This document shows positions 25,066-33,895 of a stretch of DNA of 54,230 nt, one piece after another; within the stretch, counting starts at the first letter, position 1; each line of letters begins with the position of its first letter. Source of the DNA: Microbacterium sp. SMR1 (GTDB lineage Bacteria > Actinomycetota > Actinomycetes > Actinomycetales > Microbacteriaceae). The position numbers and the translations under genes are program-made. Location of the stretch: NCBI RefSeq assembly GCF_003289625.1, contig NZ_QMBN01000002.1:1-54230 (forward strand), given 5' to 3'. The notes below the pieces were generated by a model. The model worked only from the letters and a program-made list of their open reading frames with translations, ran no database searches and had not been told where the DNA came from.

Positions 25066-25868
25066 TGGATCCGTCACTCCTCATCGGCATCCTGCTGGCC
25101 TTCGGCGGCCTGTGGGCGATGATCCAGCTCGAGGGGGCGAGCCTCAACGCCCTGCTCCTTCCTGCGCCGATGGTGCTGGTCTTCGGCGCGACCATCGCGA
25201 TCGGCATCGCGGGAGGCACGCTCCGGGATGCCGCGGGGGCGGTGCGCGCCCTGCCGCGAGCCTTCGTCGGCATCAAGGGATCGACCGAGGCGCTCATCGA
25301 CACCGTCGTGGGATACGCCGAGAAGGCTCGCGCCGAGGGGCTGCTCGCGCTCGAGAGCGCCGTGGCAGACGAGAAGGACCCGCTGCTGCGCCATGCCCTG
25401 CAGAGCATCGCCGACGGAACGGATGCCGAAGACCTGCGCGTCGTCCTCGAAGACCGCGTCGCCACCGTCGCCGCGGAGCGCCGCACGGCCTCGCGCTTCT
25501 ACTCGGCCCTCGGCGGGTACGCCCCGACGGTCGGCATCGTCGGCACGGTCGTCTCGCTCACCCACGTGCTCGAGTACCTCGACAAGCCCGACCAGCTCGG
25601 GCCCCTCATCGCCGCCGCCTTCGTCGCGACCCTGTGGGGCCTCCTGTCGGCGAACTTCATCTGGCTGCCGATCGGCACGCGGCTGCAGCGCCTCGCCGAG
25701 ATCGAGGTCGACCGCATGACGCTCGTGACCGAGGGGATGCTCGCCGTCCAGGCGGGGAACCCGCCGATGCTGGTCGCCGAGCGCCTGCGGGCCCTCGCGC
25801 CCGAGACCAAGCCCGGCCGCGGCCGCGCGAAGGCGGCGGCCGACGAGCCAGCGGACGCCGGAGTATGA
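25065..25868 (+). CDS. motA: motor stator protein MotA
   Basis: 267 residues, four membrane segments (about 1-20, 30-50, 150-172, 183-205). The ion-channel helices are marked by YAPTVGIVGTVVSLTHVLEY, whose first Pro matches the conserved MotA Pro, and LGPLIAAAFVATLWGLLSAN. The cytoplasmic loop (residues ~70-140) that touches FliG is charged (RAEGLLALESAVADEKDPLL). Forms the stator with MotB. Overlaps motB by 4 bases. Confidence 0.94.
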   Translation: MDPSLLIGILLAFGGLWAMIQLEGASLNALLLPAPMVLVFGATIAIGIAGGTLRDAAGAVRALPRAFVGIKGSTEALIDTVVGYAEKARAEGLLALESAVADEKDPLLRHALQSIADGTDAEDLRVVLEDRVATVAAERRTASRFYSALGGYAPTVGIVGTVVSLTHVLEYLDKPDQLGPLIAAAFVATLWGLLSANFIWLPIGTRLQRLAEIEVDRMTLVTEGMLAVQAGNPPMLVAERLRALAPETKPGRGRAKAAADEPADAGV

Positions 25869-26674
25869 GCGCGCCGCGTCGCCGCCGGGTCATGGAGTCC
25901 TCGCACGAGGGTCCCGACGAGCGCTGGATGGCGTCGTACCTCGACATGATCACCGTGATGATGTGCATGTTCATCGTCATGTTCGCGATGTCCAACGTCG
26001 ACCAGGAGAAGTTCGAGCAGCTGCGCGCTTCGCTCGCGACCGGGTTCGGTTCGGAGATCTCCGAGACCCGCGACGTCTCGGAAGGCGTCGTCGTGCCGCC
26101 CGAGCTGGTCGAGGAGGAGGGCGAGGGATTCGTCGAGACCCCGACCGCCCCGACCCCGGCCGAGCAGGAGTACAGCTCGCTCGACGACCTGCGCTCACGC
26201 CTCGAGGGCGCTCTCGCCGAGCACGGCCTGGGCGACGCCGCGACCTTCACCATCGACGACCGGGGCCTCACCATCGGTCTCGTCAGCGCCGAGACGTTCT
26301 TCGACACCAACAGCACCGACCTGAGCGACCGGGCCCGGGCCGTGCTCGACGCCGCCGGGTCCGTCCTCGCCGCCGACGCGCACCTCATCTCGGTCGAGGG
26401 CCACGCCGACGCCCGCCCCGCCATCGCACCGTTCGCCGACAACTGGGAGCTCTCGACCGCGCGGGCCAACGGTGTGCTCGGCTACCTCGTCGAGGCACGC
26501 GGGGTCGCGAGAGAGCGCATCAGCTCCGTCGGGTTCGGGTCGTCGCGACCGCTCGCGGAGGGCTCGAGCGCCGAGGCCCTCGCGCAGAACCGTCGCGTCG
26601 ACATCGTCGTGCTCTCGGACGCCGACGCCCAGGTGCGCGGCGAGCTCCCCGCTCTCGCCGCCGCCGACGGCTGA
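25865..26674 (+). CDS. motB: motor stator protein MotB
   Basis: 269 residues. One membrane helix (about 26-42) carrying the conserved ion-binding Asp at residue 27 (ASYLDMITVMMCMFIVMFAM), a plug/linker region rich in Glu and Pro, and a C-terminal OmpA-like peptidoglycan-binding domain (ISVEGHADARPAIAPF, ELSTARANGVLGYLVEARG, ISSVGFGSSRPLA). Complete, so the motor has its own stator. The coupling ion (proton or sodium) cannot be told from this. Confidence 0.95.
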   Translation: MSAPRRRRVMESSHEGPDERWMASYLDMITVMMCMFIVMFAMSNVDQEKFEQLRASLATGFGSEISETRDVSEGVVVPPELVEEEGEGFVETPTAPTPAEQEYSSLDDLRSRLEGALAEHGLGDAATFTIDDRGLTIGLVSAETFFDTNSTDLSDRARAVLDAAGSVLAADAHLISVEGHADARPAIAPFADNWELSTARANGVLGYLVEARGVARERISSVGFGSSRPLAEGSSAEALAQNRRVDIVVLSDADAQVRGELPALAAADG

Positions 26675-26726
26675 CTCCGGGCTCGGCCTTCACCTGGCAG
26701 CCCCCGCCCCATCCCGTGCGCTGAGT

Positions 26727-26756
26727 GGGCTCAGCCTGCCAACCCAGCCTGAGCCC
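26727..26756 (+). terminator. hairpin after motB
   Basis: GGGCTCAG (26727-26734) pairs with CTGAGCCC (26749-26756) with a 14-base loop. It separates motB from the fliM promoter 25 bases downstream. Confidence 0.5.
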
Positions 26757-26780
26757 GCGCCCACCCGCGAGGCCCGGGCC

Positions 26781-26807
26781 TAACCGCGGGCGACACGCGA
26801 CCGATAG
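26781..26807 (+). promoter_or_regulatory. sigma-28-type promoter of fliM operon
   Basis: TAAC (26781-26784), 15 bases, ACCGATAG (26800-26807). The expected transcription start (about 26814) is essentially at the GTG of fliM (26816), so the message should be leaderless or nearly so. Confidence 0.85.
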
Positions 26808-26815
26808 TCCGTGGC

Positions 26816-27745
26816 GTGCAGACCGTGCCGACCGCCCCGAGCGTGCGAACCGAGGATGCCGCGACCGCGGCCCCGGAACGCTACGACTTCGGCCGACCCG
26901 CGGCGCTGTCCCGTGAGCACACGCGCGCTCTGGCGGGGGCCTTCGACGCGTTCGCGCGCCAGTGGGCGATGCTCCTCGCCGCGAAGGCCCGCGTGCGCGC
27001 GCACATCGCCCTCGAACGGGTGAGCCTCGAGACCTACGACGAGTACGTCGCGACGATCCCGCCGACCACGACGCTCGTGCTGTGCTCGGATGCGACCTCG
27101 GACGATCGTGCGGTCATCGAGTTCCCGCTGCCGTCGGCCCTGTCGTGGATCGTGAAGATGCTCGGCGGCGACGGCTCGCAGCGCCCCGAGGCCCGCGCCC
27201 TCACGGCGATCGAGCAGGCGCTCATCCGGTCGCTGATGGACGAGACCCTCGGCCACCTGCGCACAGCCCTCGGCTCCCTCCTGCCTCGCGAGCTGAGCGT
27301 CGGCGCGGTGCAGTACAACGCGGCCTTCGCTCAGGTCGTCGGCGGTCAGGACCTCGTGGTCGTGGCCCGCTTCTCGATGCGTCTGGCCGACCGCACCGAG
27401 ACCGCGACGATCGCCCTCCCCGCCGCGACACTGCTCGAGCGCCTGTCCGACAGCGCCTCGGCGCCGCGGGCGACGAACGACCCGGGCCTCGTCCGCCGGC
27501 ACGTCGAGCAGACGCCCGTCGAGGTGACGCTGCGGCTCGCGCCGCGTGCCGTCCGCCCCGCCGAGGTGCTCGACCTCGCCGTCGGCGATGTCATCTCGCT
27601 CGCGCACGCCGCCGACCGCCCCCTCGATCTCACCGTCGACGAGCAGGTCGTCGCTTCCGCCGCCGTGGGATCTCATGGCGCGCGGCTCGCGTGCGTCGTG
27701 ACGGCATCCGATCTCTCCCCCGCACTGTCCGAGGAGTCGCCATGA
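26816..27745 (+). CDS. fliM: flagellar motor switch protein FliM
   Basis: 309 residues. C-ring protein. The FliM middle domain begins at YDFGRPAALSREHTRALAGA and contains SWIVKMLGGDG and a LIRSLMDETLGHL-type helix; the SpoA C-domain ends with VGDVISLAHAADRPLDLTVD. The N-terminal 23 residues lack the usual LSQxEIDALL peptide that binds CheY-P. The GTG at 26816 is fixed by the promoter 9 bases upstream, so a longer N-terminus is unlikely. Overlaps fliN by 4 bases. Confidence 0.93.
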   Translation: MQTVPTAPSVRTEDAATAAPERYDFGRPAALSREHTRALAGAFDAFARQWAMLLAAKARVRAHIALERVSLETYDEYVATIPPTTTLVLCSDATSDDRAVIEFPLPSALSWIVKMLGGDGSQRPEARALTAIEQALIRSLMDETLGHLRTALGSLLPRELSVGAVQYNAAFAQVVGGQDLVVVARFSMRLADRTETATIALPAATLLERLSDSASAPRATNDPGLVRRHVEQTPVEVTLRLAPRAVRPAEVLDLAVGDVISLAHAADRPLDLTVDEQVVASAAVGSHGARLACVVTASDLSPALSEESP

Positions 27746-28392
27746 CCAGCACCACCACCCACGAGGCAGCAGCCGCAGCCGCGTTCGCCGACCGGCTGCC
27801 CACCGCCTCGCGCATCACCGCCCGCCCCGGGACGAGCGCGGGCGAGACCGGCGACGCGGTCATCGTCTCGTCGGTCGGCGACACGAGCGCCGCGCTCGCG
27901 GTCGTGGTCCTCGATGAGTCGGCGCTCCTCGGCGCGGACGCCGCCCTGCCGCTGCCCGAACGACTCCGCGACGCGCTCGACGCCGCGGCGACCGCCTTCG
28001 GCCCGAGCGTGCTCGGCGAGGCGACGCTCGGAGACGCCTCGGCGCTCTTCGCGCACCCCGCCGCGCAGGTGTTCGACCTCGTCGACGAGGACGCCCGCGT
28101 GATCGGACGCCTCGCCGTGCGGGTGTCGCACCCCGCGGCGGCCTCGCCGCGCCGCCTGCAGCGCATCGCCGGCGTCGAGATGGAGCTGACCGTCGAGGTC
28201 GGTCGCACCCGCATGACCGTCCGCGACGTGCTCGATCTCGAGCCCGGGCGCATCATCGAGCTCGACCGCTCGGCCGGCGCCCCCGCCGACGTCAAGCTCA
28301 ACGGGCGGCTGATCGCCCATGGCGAGATCGTCGTCGTCGACCAGGACTACGCGGTGCGCATCACGCGCATCATCGAGAACGCGGAGGCCTGA
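27742..28392 (+). CDS. fliN: flagellar motor switch protein FliN, long form
   Basis: 216 residues. The C-terminal SpoA domain (VEMELTVEVGRTRMTVRDVL, DLEPGRIIELDRSAGAPADV, NGRLIAHGEIVVVDQDYAVR) is canonical FliN. The N-terminal ~125 residues form an extra Ala/Asp-rich domain (ALAVVVLDESALLG, HPAAQVFDLVDEDARVIGRL) that recalls the CheC-like part of FliY-type proteins. A CheY-binding peptide is not evident. Overlaps fliM by 4 bases. Confidence 0.9.
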   Translation: MTSTTTHEAAAAAAFADRLPTASRITARPGTSAGETGDAVIVSSVGDTSAALAVVVLDESALLGADAALPLPERLRDALDAAATAFGPSVLGEATLGDASALFAHPAAQVFDLVDEDARVIGRLAVRVSHPAAASPRRLQRIAGVEMELTVEVGRTRMTVRDVLDLEPGRIIELDRSAGAPADVKLNGRLIAHGEIVVVDQDYAVRITRIIENAEA

Positions 28393-28393
28393 G

Positions 28394-28906
28394 ATCGACG
28401 ATCTGCTGCTCGCGCTGCGCGTCGTCGTCTCCCTCGGCGTCGTGCTCGCGATCGTGTGGGTGCTGCAGCGTCGCTTCTCTCGCGGCAGCGCTAACGGAGC
28501 ACGCGCGAACCGCCCGCGAGGCCTCAAGTCGACACGTTCGGATGCCGTCGCCGACATCACCGTCGTCGCCAAGCGCGGCATCGGGCCGAAGGCCCAGGTC
28601 GCCGTGGTCGAGATCGATGGGGCCCGTTACGTGCTCGGCATCACCGAGGGCGGGGTGTCGATGCTCGACCGCATCGACCCGACGCCGGGCACCACGTCGG
28701 GGCCCCACGCGACAGCGGATGCCGCGCACGGCGACGACACGGCGCGCCCGGTCCTGCGGGATGTCGCGGACGACGCGCCCCTCGCACCGCCCGTGCCCCT
28801 GCTCCGTGCGCAGGCCCGCGCCGAACGCACTGCCCGCACCACCCGCCCGGCGACCATGACCGCGCGTGATGCCGCACAGGTGCTGCGCCGGGCCCTGGGC
28901 GCGTGA
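28394..28906 (+). CDS. fliO: flagellar export protein FliO (start uncertain)
   Basis: About 170 residues: one membrane helix (LLLALRVVVSLGVVLAIVWV), a basic stretch, and the FliO domain (DITVVAKRGIGPKAQVAVVE, then YVLGITEGGVSMLDRI). The family-like N-terminus would be at the ATC codon at 28394, just after the fliN stop, but ATC is a rare start. The canonical choices are ATG 28319, which adds a Ser/Arg-rich 25-residue lead inside fliN, or GTG 28442, which cuts the membrane helix. Overlaps fliP by 4 bases. Confidence 0.8.
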   Translation: MDDLLLALRVVVSLGVVLAIVWVLQRRFSRGSANGARANRPRGLKSTRSDAVADITVVAKRGIGPKAQVAVVEIDGARYVLGITEGGVSMLDRIDPTPGTTSGPHATADAAHGDDTARPVLRDVADDAPLAPPVPLLRAQARAERTARTTRPATMTARDAAQVLRRALGA

Positions 28907-29637
28907 TCTCCGGCGGCGCGCTCGGCGCGCTCGTGCTCGTCGCCGCCTCGACGCCCCCGCCGAACGGCGGCATCTCCGTCGACATCAACGGCATCGACGG
29001 CACACCCTCGTCGTCGGTCCTGACCCTCATCGGCATCACGCTGCTGTCGGTGGCCCCGGCACTGCTGCTCATGATGTCGTCGTTCACGAAGATCTTCGTG
29101 GTGCTGGCGATGACCCGGAACGCCCTCTCGCTGCCCACGATCCCGCCCAACCAGGTGCTCGCCGGCCTCGCCCTGTTCCTCACCCTCTTCGTGATGTGGC
29201 CGGTGCTGACCGAGATCAACACGGCCGCCGTCCAGCCCTACGTCGACGGCTCGATCACGTTCACCGATGCCGTGGGCGTCGGCGCCGACCCACTGCGCAC
29301 CTGGATGCTGTCGTTCACGCGCGAGGAGGATCTCGCGCTCATGACCCGGTTCGCGGGCGCCGAGAACCCCGAGGACCCGGCGAGCGTCCCGATGATCACC
29401 CTCATCCCGGCGTTCATGATCTCGGAGCTGCGCGCGGCCTTCATCATCGGCTTCGTCATCTTCGTGCCGTTCCTCGTCATCGACCTCGTCGTCGCCGCAG
29501 CGCTGATGTCGATGGGCATGATGATGCTCCCGCCGGTGATGATCTCGCTTCCCTTCAAGATCCTGCTGTTCGTGCTCGTCGACGGGTGGGGACTCATCCT
29601 CCGCACCCTGATGGAGAGCTACGGAGCGGGCGGATGA
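28903..29637 (+). CDS. fliP: flagellar export protein FliP
   Basis: 244 residues. Core of the export gate. A signal-like N-terminus is followed by SSVLTLIGITLLSVAPALLL, MMSSFTKIFVVLAMTRNAL and the family signature LIPAFMISELRAAFIIGFVI. The end, FKILLFVLVDGW, is standard. Four membrane segments. GTG start overlapping fliO; fliQ follows after 12 bases. Confidence 0.96.
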   Translation: MISGGALGALVLVAASTPPPNGGISVDINGIDGTPSSSVLTLIGITLLSVAPALLLMMSSFTKIFVVLAMTRNALSLPTIPPNQVLAGLALFLTLFVMWPVLTEINTAAVQPYVDGSITFTDAVGVGADPLRTWMLSFTREEDLALMTRFAGAENPEDPASVPMITLIPAFMISELRAAFIIGFVIFVPFLVIDLVVAAALMSMGMMMLPPVMISLPFKILLFVLVDGWGLILRTLMESYGAGG

Positions 29638-29649
29638 CCGGGGGTACGC

Positions 29650-29925
29650 GTGAACCCTGAGGCCGTCCTCGACATCGGCATGGAGGGCGTCGTGCTCGCC
29701 GCGAAGCTCGCCGCTCCGCTGCTCATCACGGCACTCGTGGTCGGCTTCGCCATCTCGCTCCTGCAGTCGATCACGCAGATCCAGGAGGTCACGCTCTCGT
29801 TCGTGCCGAAGGCCGTCGCCGTCGCGATCGCACTCGTCGTGTGCGGGCACTGGATGATCGCCGAGGCGATCGCCTTCACCCACACCATGTTCGACCGCAT
29901 CCCGCACCTGCTCTCGGGCGGTTGA
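29650..29925 (+). CDS. fliQ: flagellar export protein FliQ
   Basis: 91 residues, two membrane helices. Export gate subunit. ALVVGFAISLLQSITQIQEV and TLSFVPKAVAVAIALVVCGH are the family hallmarks. GTG start; one base separates it from fliR. Confidence 0.95.
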   Translation: MNPEAVLDIGMEGVVLAAKLAAPLLITALVVGFAISLLQSITQIQEVTLSFVPKAVAVAIALVVCGHWMIAEAIAFTHTMFDRIPHLLSGG

Positions 29926-29926
29926 G

Positions 29927-30688
29927 ATGCAGCTGCTGCTCGACTTCGCCTGGATCGAGGCCACCGGACTCGCCGCGGTCCGCACGACCGCCTTCGTCTT
30001 CACCGCCCCACCCTTCTCGTACGGCGCCTTCCCCGCGCGCATCAAGGCGATGGTCGCGATCGGCGTCGCCCTCGCTCTCAGCGGCACGGTGGCGCCGGGC
30101 TACCAGAGCCTCGGCACCGGCCCGTTCTTCCTGGCCCTGACCGCTCAGGTCGTCACGGGGGCGCTGCTCGGATTCCTCGTGATGACGTGCTTCGCCGTCG
30201 TGCAGTCGGCCGGCGGGCTGATCGACGTCTTCGGCGGCTTTCAGCTCGCGCAGGCCTTCGATCCGCAGATGAACGTCAACGGCGCCCAGTTCACGCGCCT
30301 GTTCCAGATGATCGCCCTCGCCCTGCTCTTCGCGAGCAACGGCTACCAGCTCATCCTCGCGGGGCTCGCCCGGAGCTTCACGGCGATCCCCGTCGATGGG
30401 GTCCTCGACCTCGCCCGCCCGGCCGAGCTGCTGGTCGACACCGCGTCGCAGCTGCTCGTCGCCGCGCTGCAGATCGCCGGTCCCCTGCTGCTCGTCCTCT
30501 TCCTCGCCGACATCGCGCTCGGGCTCGTCAGCCGCGTCGCCCCCGCCCTCAACGCGTTCGCGCTCGGCTTTCCCCTGAAGATCATCCTGACCTTCCTCCT
30601 CGCGGGAAGCGTCATCCTCGCCCTGCCCGCCGTCGTCGGGGCGCTCACCGACCAGGCGACCGGGCTGCTGATCGGCGGAACCCGATGA
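29927..30688 (+). CDS. fliR: flagellar export protein FliR
   Basis: 253 residues, about six membrane segments. Export gate subunit. FTAPPFSYGAFPARIKAMVA, GGLIDVFGGFQLAQAFDPQM and the C-terminal FALGFPLKIILTFLLAGSVI match the family. Followed 13 bases later by flhB. Confidence 0.95.
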   Translation: MQLLLDFAWIEATGLAAVRTTAFVFTAPPFSYGAFPARIKAMVAIGVALALSGTVAPGYQSLGTGPFFLALTAQVVTGALLGFLVMTCFAVVQSAGGLIDVFGGFQLAQAFDPQMNVNGAQFTRLFQMIALALLFASNGYQLILAGLARSFTAIPVDGVLDLARPAELLVDTASQLLVAALQIAGPLLLVLFLADIALGLVSRVAPALNAFALGFPLKIILTFLLAGSVILALPAVVGALTDQATGLLIGGTR

Positions 30689-30701
30689 ACGGCGGCGCGT
30701 C

Positions 30702-31793
30702 ATGAGCAGCGACAGCGGGGAACGCACCGAGCAGGCCAGCCGCCGGCAGCTGCGCGAGGCACACCGCAAGGGCAAGCTGTCGCGCAGCCAGGACCTGTCG
30801 GCCTGGCTCGCGATCGGCACGGTCGCGCTGGTCCTCCCCGCCATGATCGGAGCGGGTGCGGATGCCGGGGCCGCGCAGTTCGTCGAGATCGCCGCAGTCA
30901 TCCGCCACCCCGACCCCGAGCACGCCGTCGCCGTCCTGTCGTCGGCGCTCGGCAGCATCCCGGCCATCCTGGGCACGGCGCTGCTCGCCGTCGCGATCGT
31001 CGCGATCGTCGGGTCGGTCGCCCAGGGCGGCATCCATCTGCGCGGGGTGCCGACGCGCTTCGAGCAGTTCAACGTGCTGAACGGCGTCAAACGGCTGTTC
31101 GGCGTGCAGGCACTGTGGGAGGGCGCGAAAGCGCTGCTCAAGACCGCCGCGATCGGCCTCGCCCTGTGGTTCGTCGTCGCCGGGCTCATGCCCGTGCTGA
31201 CGATGAGCGGCGCCCACCCGATCACCCGGCTGCTCGAGATCGCCTCGAACGTCGTGACCGCGCTGCTCATCACCGCGGTCGCCGTCGGCGTGCTGCTGGC
31301 CGCGATCGACGTCCTCGTCGTCATGCGGCGCAACCGCAAGCACACCCGCGTCACCAAGAAGGAAGCGCGCGACGAGCACAAGAACTCCGAGGGCGACCCG
31401 CTCATCCGCAGCCAGCGCCGCGCCCGGCAGATGGCGATGAGCCGCAACCGCATGATCGCCGCCGTCGGAGATGCGGATGTCGTGCTCGTGAACCCCGCGC
31501 ACATCGCCGTCGCCCTGCGCTACGAGCCGGGCAAGTCGGCGCCGCGCGTCGTCGCGAAGGGGCAGGGCCTCATCGCCGAGCGCATCCGCGAGCGGGCGCA
31601 CGAGGCCGGCGTCCCGCTCGTCCGCGACATCCCGCTCGCACGCGCCCTGCACGGCGCGTGCGAGCTCGGCCAGGAGATCCCCGGCGATCTCTACACCGCC
31701 GTCGCCCGCGTGCTCGTCTTCGTCGACGGGCTCAAGCGCCGCGGCGCGGCGCGCGGCGTCCACACCGTTCCCGAGAGGAAGGCACCCCGATGA
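30702..31793 (+). CDS. flhB: flagellar export protein FlhB
   Basis: 363 residues. Export switch protein: N-terminal ERTEQASRRQLREAHRKGKL, four membrane helices, and a cytoplasmic C-domain. The autocleavage site reads N264-P-A-H instead of the usual NPTH; the Asn-Pro scissile pair is kept, so cleavage is probably possible. The rest (DVVLVNPAHIAVALRYEPGK, PLVRDIPLARALHGACELGQ) is typical. Overlaps flhA by 4 bases. Confidence 0.95.
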   Translation: MSSDSGERTEQASRRQLREAHRKGKLSRSQDLSAWLAIGTVALVLPAMIGAGADAGAAQFVEIAAVIRHPDPEHAVAVLSSALGSIPAILGTALLAVAIVAIVGSVAQGGIHLRGVPTRFEQFNVLNGVKRLFGVQALWEGAKALLKTAAIGLALWFVVAGLMPVLTMSGAHPITRLLEIASNVVTALLITAVAVGVLLAAIDVLVVMRRNRKHTRVTKKEARDEHKNSEGDPLIRSQRRARQMAMSRNRMIAAVGDADVVLVNPAHIAVALRYEPGKSAPRVVAKGQGLIAERIRERAHEAGVPLVRDIPLARALHGACELGQEIPGDLYTAVARVLVFVDGLKRRGAARGVHTVPERKAPR

Positions 31794-33841
31794 ACATCCT
31801 GAGAAGGTCGCTCGTGCCGATCGGGGTCGTCGGCATCATCATGCTGCTGATCGTGCCGGTGCCACCGCCGATCCTCGACGTCCTGATCATCACCAACATC
31901 CTGTTCGCCCTGCTCATCCTGCTGACGGCGATGTTCGTGAAGCGGCCGCTCGATTTCGCGGTCTTCCCCTCGCTGCTGCTGGTGGCGACGCTGTTCCGGC
32001 TCGGCCTGAACGTCGCCTCGACGAAGCTCGTGCTGGGCGAGGCGCACGCGGGGCAGGTCATCGACGCGTTCGCCGCGATCGCCGTGGGCGGATCGCTCGT
32101 CATCGGCATCGTGGTGTTCCTGATCCTCATCGTCATCCAGTTCGTCGTCGTGACGAAGGGCGCCGAGCGCGTCGCCGAGGTGGGCGCCCGGTTCACCCTC
32201 GACGCCATGCCCGGCAAGCAGATGGCGATCGACGCCGACCTCAACGCCGGCCTCATCAGCGACGCCGAAGCGCGGCGCCGGCGCGCCGAGATCGCGGCCG
32301 AGGCCGACTTCTACGGCGCGATGGACGGCGCCTCGAAGTTCGTCAAGGGCGACGCGATCGCCGGACTCGTCATCATCATCATCAACCTCGTCGGCGGCGT
32401 CGCGATCGGCATGCTCTCGAAGGGCATGGAGGCGGGCGAGGCCCTCAACACCTACGCCCTCCTGACGATCGGCGACGGCCTCGTCACGCAGATCCCCGCG
32501 CTGCTGATGGCGGTCGCGACGGGCATGATCGTCACCCGCTCGGGAGCGGAGTCCGACATGGGCACGGCCGCGGCGGCGCAGCTGACGCAGTCGCGCAACG
32601 CCCTGTCGATCGCGGGCGGCGCGGCGATCGTGATGTCGTTCATCCCCGGGATGCCGATGCTGCCGTTCCTCGTCATCGGCGCCACCCTGCTGCTCATCGC
32701 ACAGCGGGTCGGCCGACGCGAGCAGACGCAGGCGGCCGAGGACGCCCCCGCCGTCGACCCGCGCGGCGCCGTCGACACCCCCGAGGAGCTGGCCGAGCGG
32801 ATGCGGGTCCACGCGCTCGAGATCCTGCTCGCTCCCGACATCGTCGACCTCGTCACCGGCGGTCCCGACGACCTGCTCGGACGCGTGCGGTCGCTGCGGC
32901 GCAAGACCGCGCTCGAGCTCGGGCTCATCGTTCCGCCCGTGCGCACGCGCGACAGCATCGAGCTGCCGCCCTCGACCTACGTCATCCGGGTCGCGGGGAT
33001 CGAGGCGGGTCGCGGCGTCGCGCCCCGCGCCTCGCTCCTCGCGCTCGGCTCGGGCCTCGAGACCCTGCCCGGGCGGGCGTCGCCCGACCCCGTGTTCGGC
33101 ATCGACGGGAAGTGGGTTCCCCTCGAGATGCGGCACAGCGCCGAGCTCGCCGGAGCGACCGTCGTCGACCGCGCGAGCGTCATCATCACCCACCTGTCCG
33201 CGGTCATTCAGGCCCACGCCGCCCGGCTGCTCAGCCGAGAGGACGTGCGTCAGCTCACCGAGACGCTGCGCCAGTCCAGCCCGGCAGCGGTCGAGGAGCT
33301 CACGCCGGCGCTGCTCTCGCTGGCGGAGGTGCAGCGCGTGCTGCAGGGCCTGCTCGCCGAGCGCATCCCGATCAACGACCTCACGCGGATCTACGAGGCG
33401 CTCGCGCTGCGCGCCAAGACGACGACCGACCCCGACGCCCTGATCGAGGCGGCACGTCTCGCGCTCGGTCCCGCCGTGGCGACGCGCTTCGCCGAACAGG
33501 GGCGGCTGCGCATCGTCATGATCGACCCGCTGCTGGAGCAGTCGATGCTCGAGGCGATGCGACCGAGCGAGGACGGTCCGCACATCGCCCTGGACCCGCA
33601 CCGGCTCGAGGCGGTCGTGGCCTCGGCTCGCGCCGCCCTCGAGGCGGCCGGCCCAGGCCCCGAGCCCGTGCTCGTGTGTGCGCCGTCGCTGCGTTCCGCC
33701 GTGCGGCGCCTCATCTCGTCGCAGACCGACGGGCTGCCGGTGCTCTCGTACACGGAAGCGACGGCCGGGGGTCTCGCGATCGACACGGTGGGCGTCGTCC
33801 GAGACACGATCGGCGACGCGCATGCCATCACGCCCGCGTGA
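31790..33841 (+). CDS. flhA: flagellar export protein FlhA
   Basis: 683 residues, the family norm. Eight N-terminal membrane helices with the signature RPLDFAVFPSLLLVATLFRL followed by GLNVAST, the FHIPEP region (FTLDAMPGKQMAIDADLNAG, then LISDAEARRRRAEIAAEADF), a linker, and the four-part cytoplasmic domain that docks chaperone-substrate complexes (HLSAVIQAHAARLLSREDVR). Last gene of the fliM operon; csrA starts 54 bases later. Confidence 0.96.
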   Translation: MNILRRSLVPIGVVGIIMLLIVPVPPPILDVLIITNILFALLILLTAMFVKRPLDFAVFPSLLLVATLFRLGLNVASTKLVLGEAHAGQVIDAFAAIAVGGSLVIGIVVFLILIVIQFVVVTKGAERVAEVGARFTLDAMPGKQMAIDADLNAGLISDAEARRRRAEIAAEADFYGAMDGASKFVKGDAIAGLVIIIINLVGGVAIGMLSKGMEAGEALNTYALLTIGDGLVTQIPALLMAVATGMIVTRSGAESDMGTAAAAQLTQSRNALSIAGGAAIVMSFIPGMPMLPFLVIGATLLLIAQRVGRREQTQAAEDAPAVDPRGAVDTPEELAERMRVHALEILLAPDIVDLVTGGPDDLLGRVRSLRRKTALELGLIVPPVRTRDSIELPPSTYVIRVAGIEAGRGVAPRASLLALGSGLETLPGRASPDPVFGIDGKWVPLEMRHSAELAGATVVDRASVIITHLSAVIQAHAARLLSREDVRQLTETLRQSSPAAVEELTPALLSLAEVQRVLQGLLAERIPINDLTRIYEALALRAKTTTDPDALIEAARLALGPAVATRFAEQGRLRIVMIDPLLEQSMLEAMRPSEDGPHIALDPHRLEAVVASARAALEAAGPGPEPVLVCAPSLRSAVRRLISSQTDGLPVLSYTEATAGGLAIDTVGVVRDTIGDAHAITPA

Positions 33842-33895
33842 GACTCGCGTCGAGCGCGCGGGGCGGTCACGGCTTCCGGAAAGTAGGGTGATCGA

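Noticed and set aside
28491..28518. A TAAC in fliO that might begin another sigma-28 promoter
   Set aside because: After 15 bases the sequence is CGCCCGCG, not a -10 box, and it lies inside a coding region. TAAC at 39726 fails the same test.
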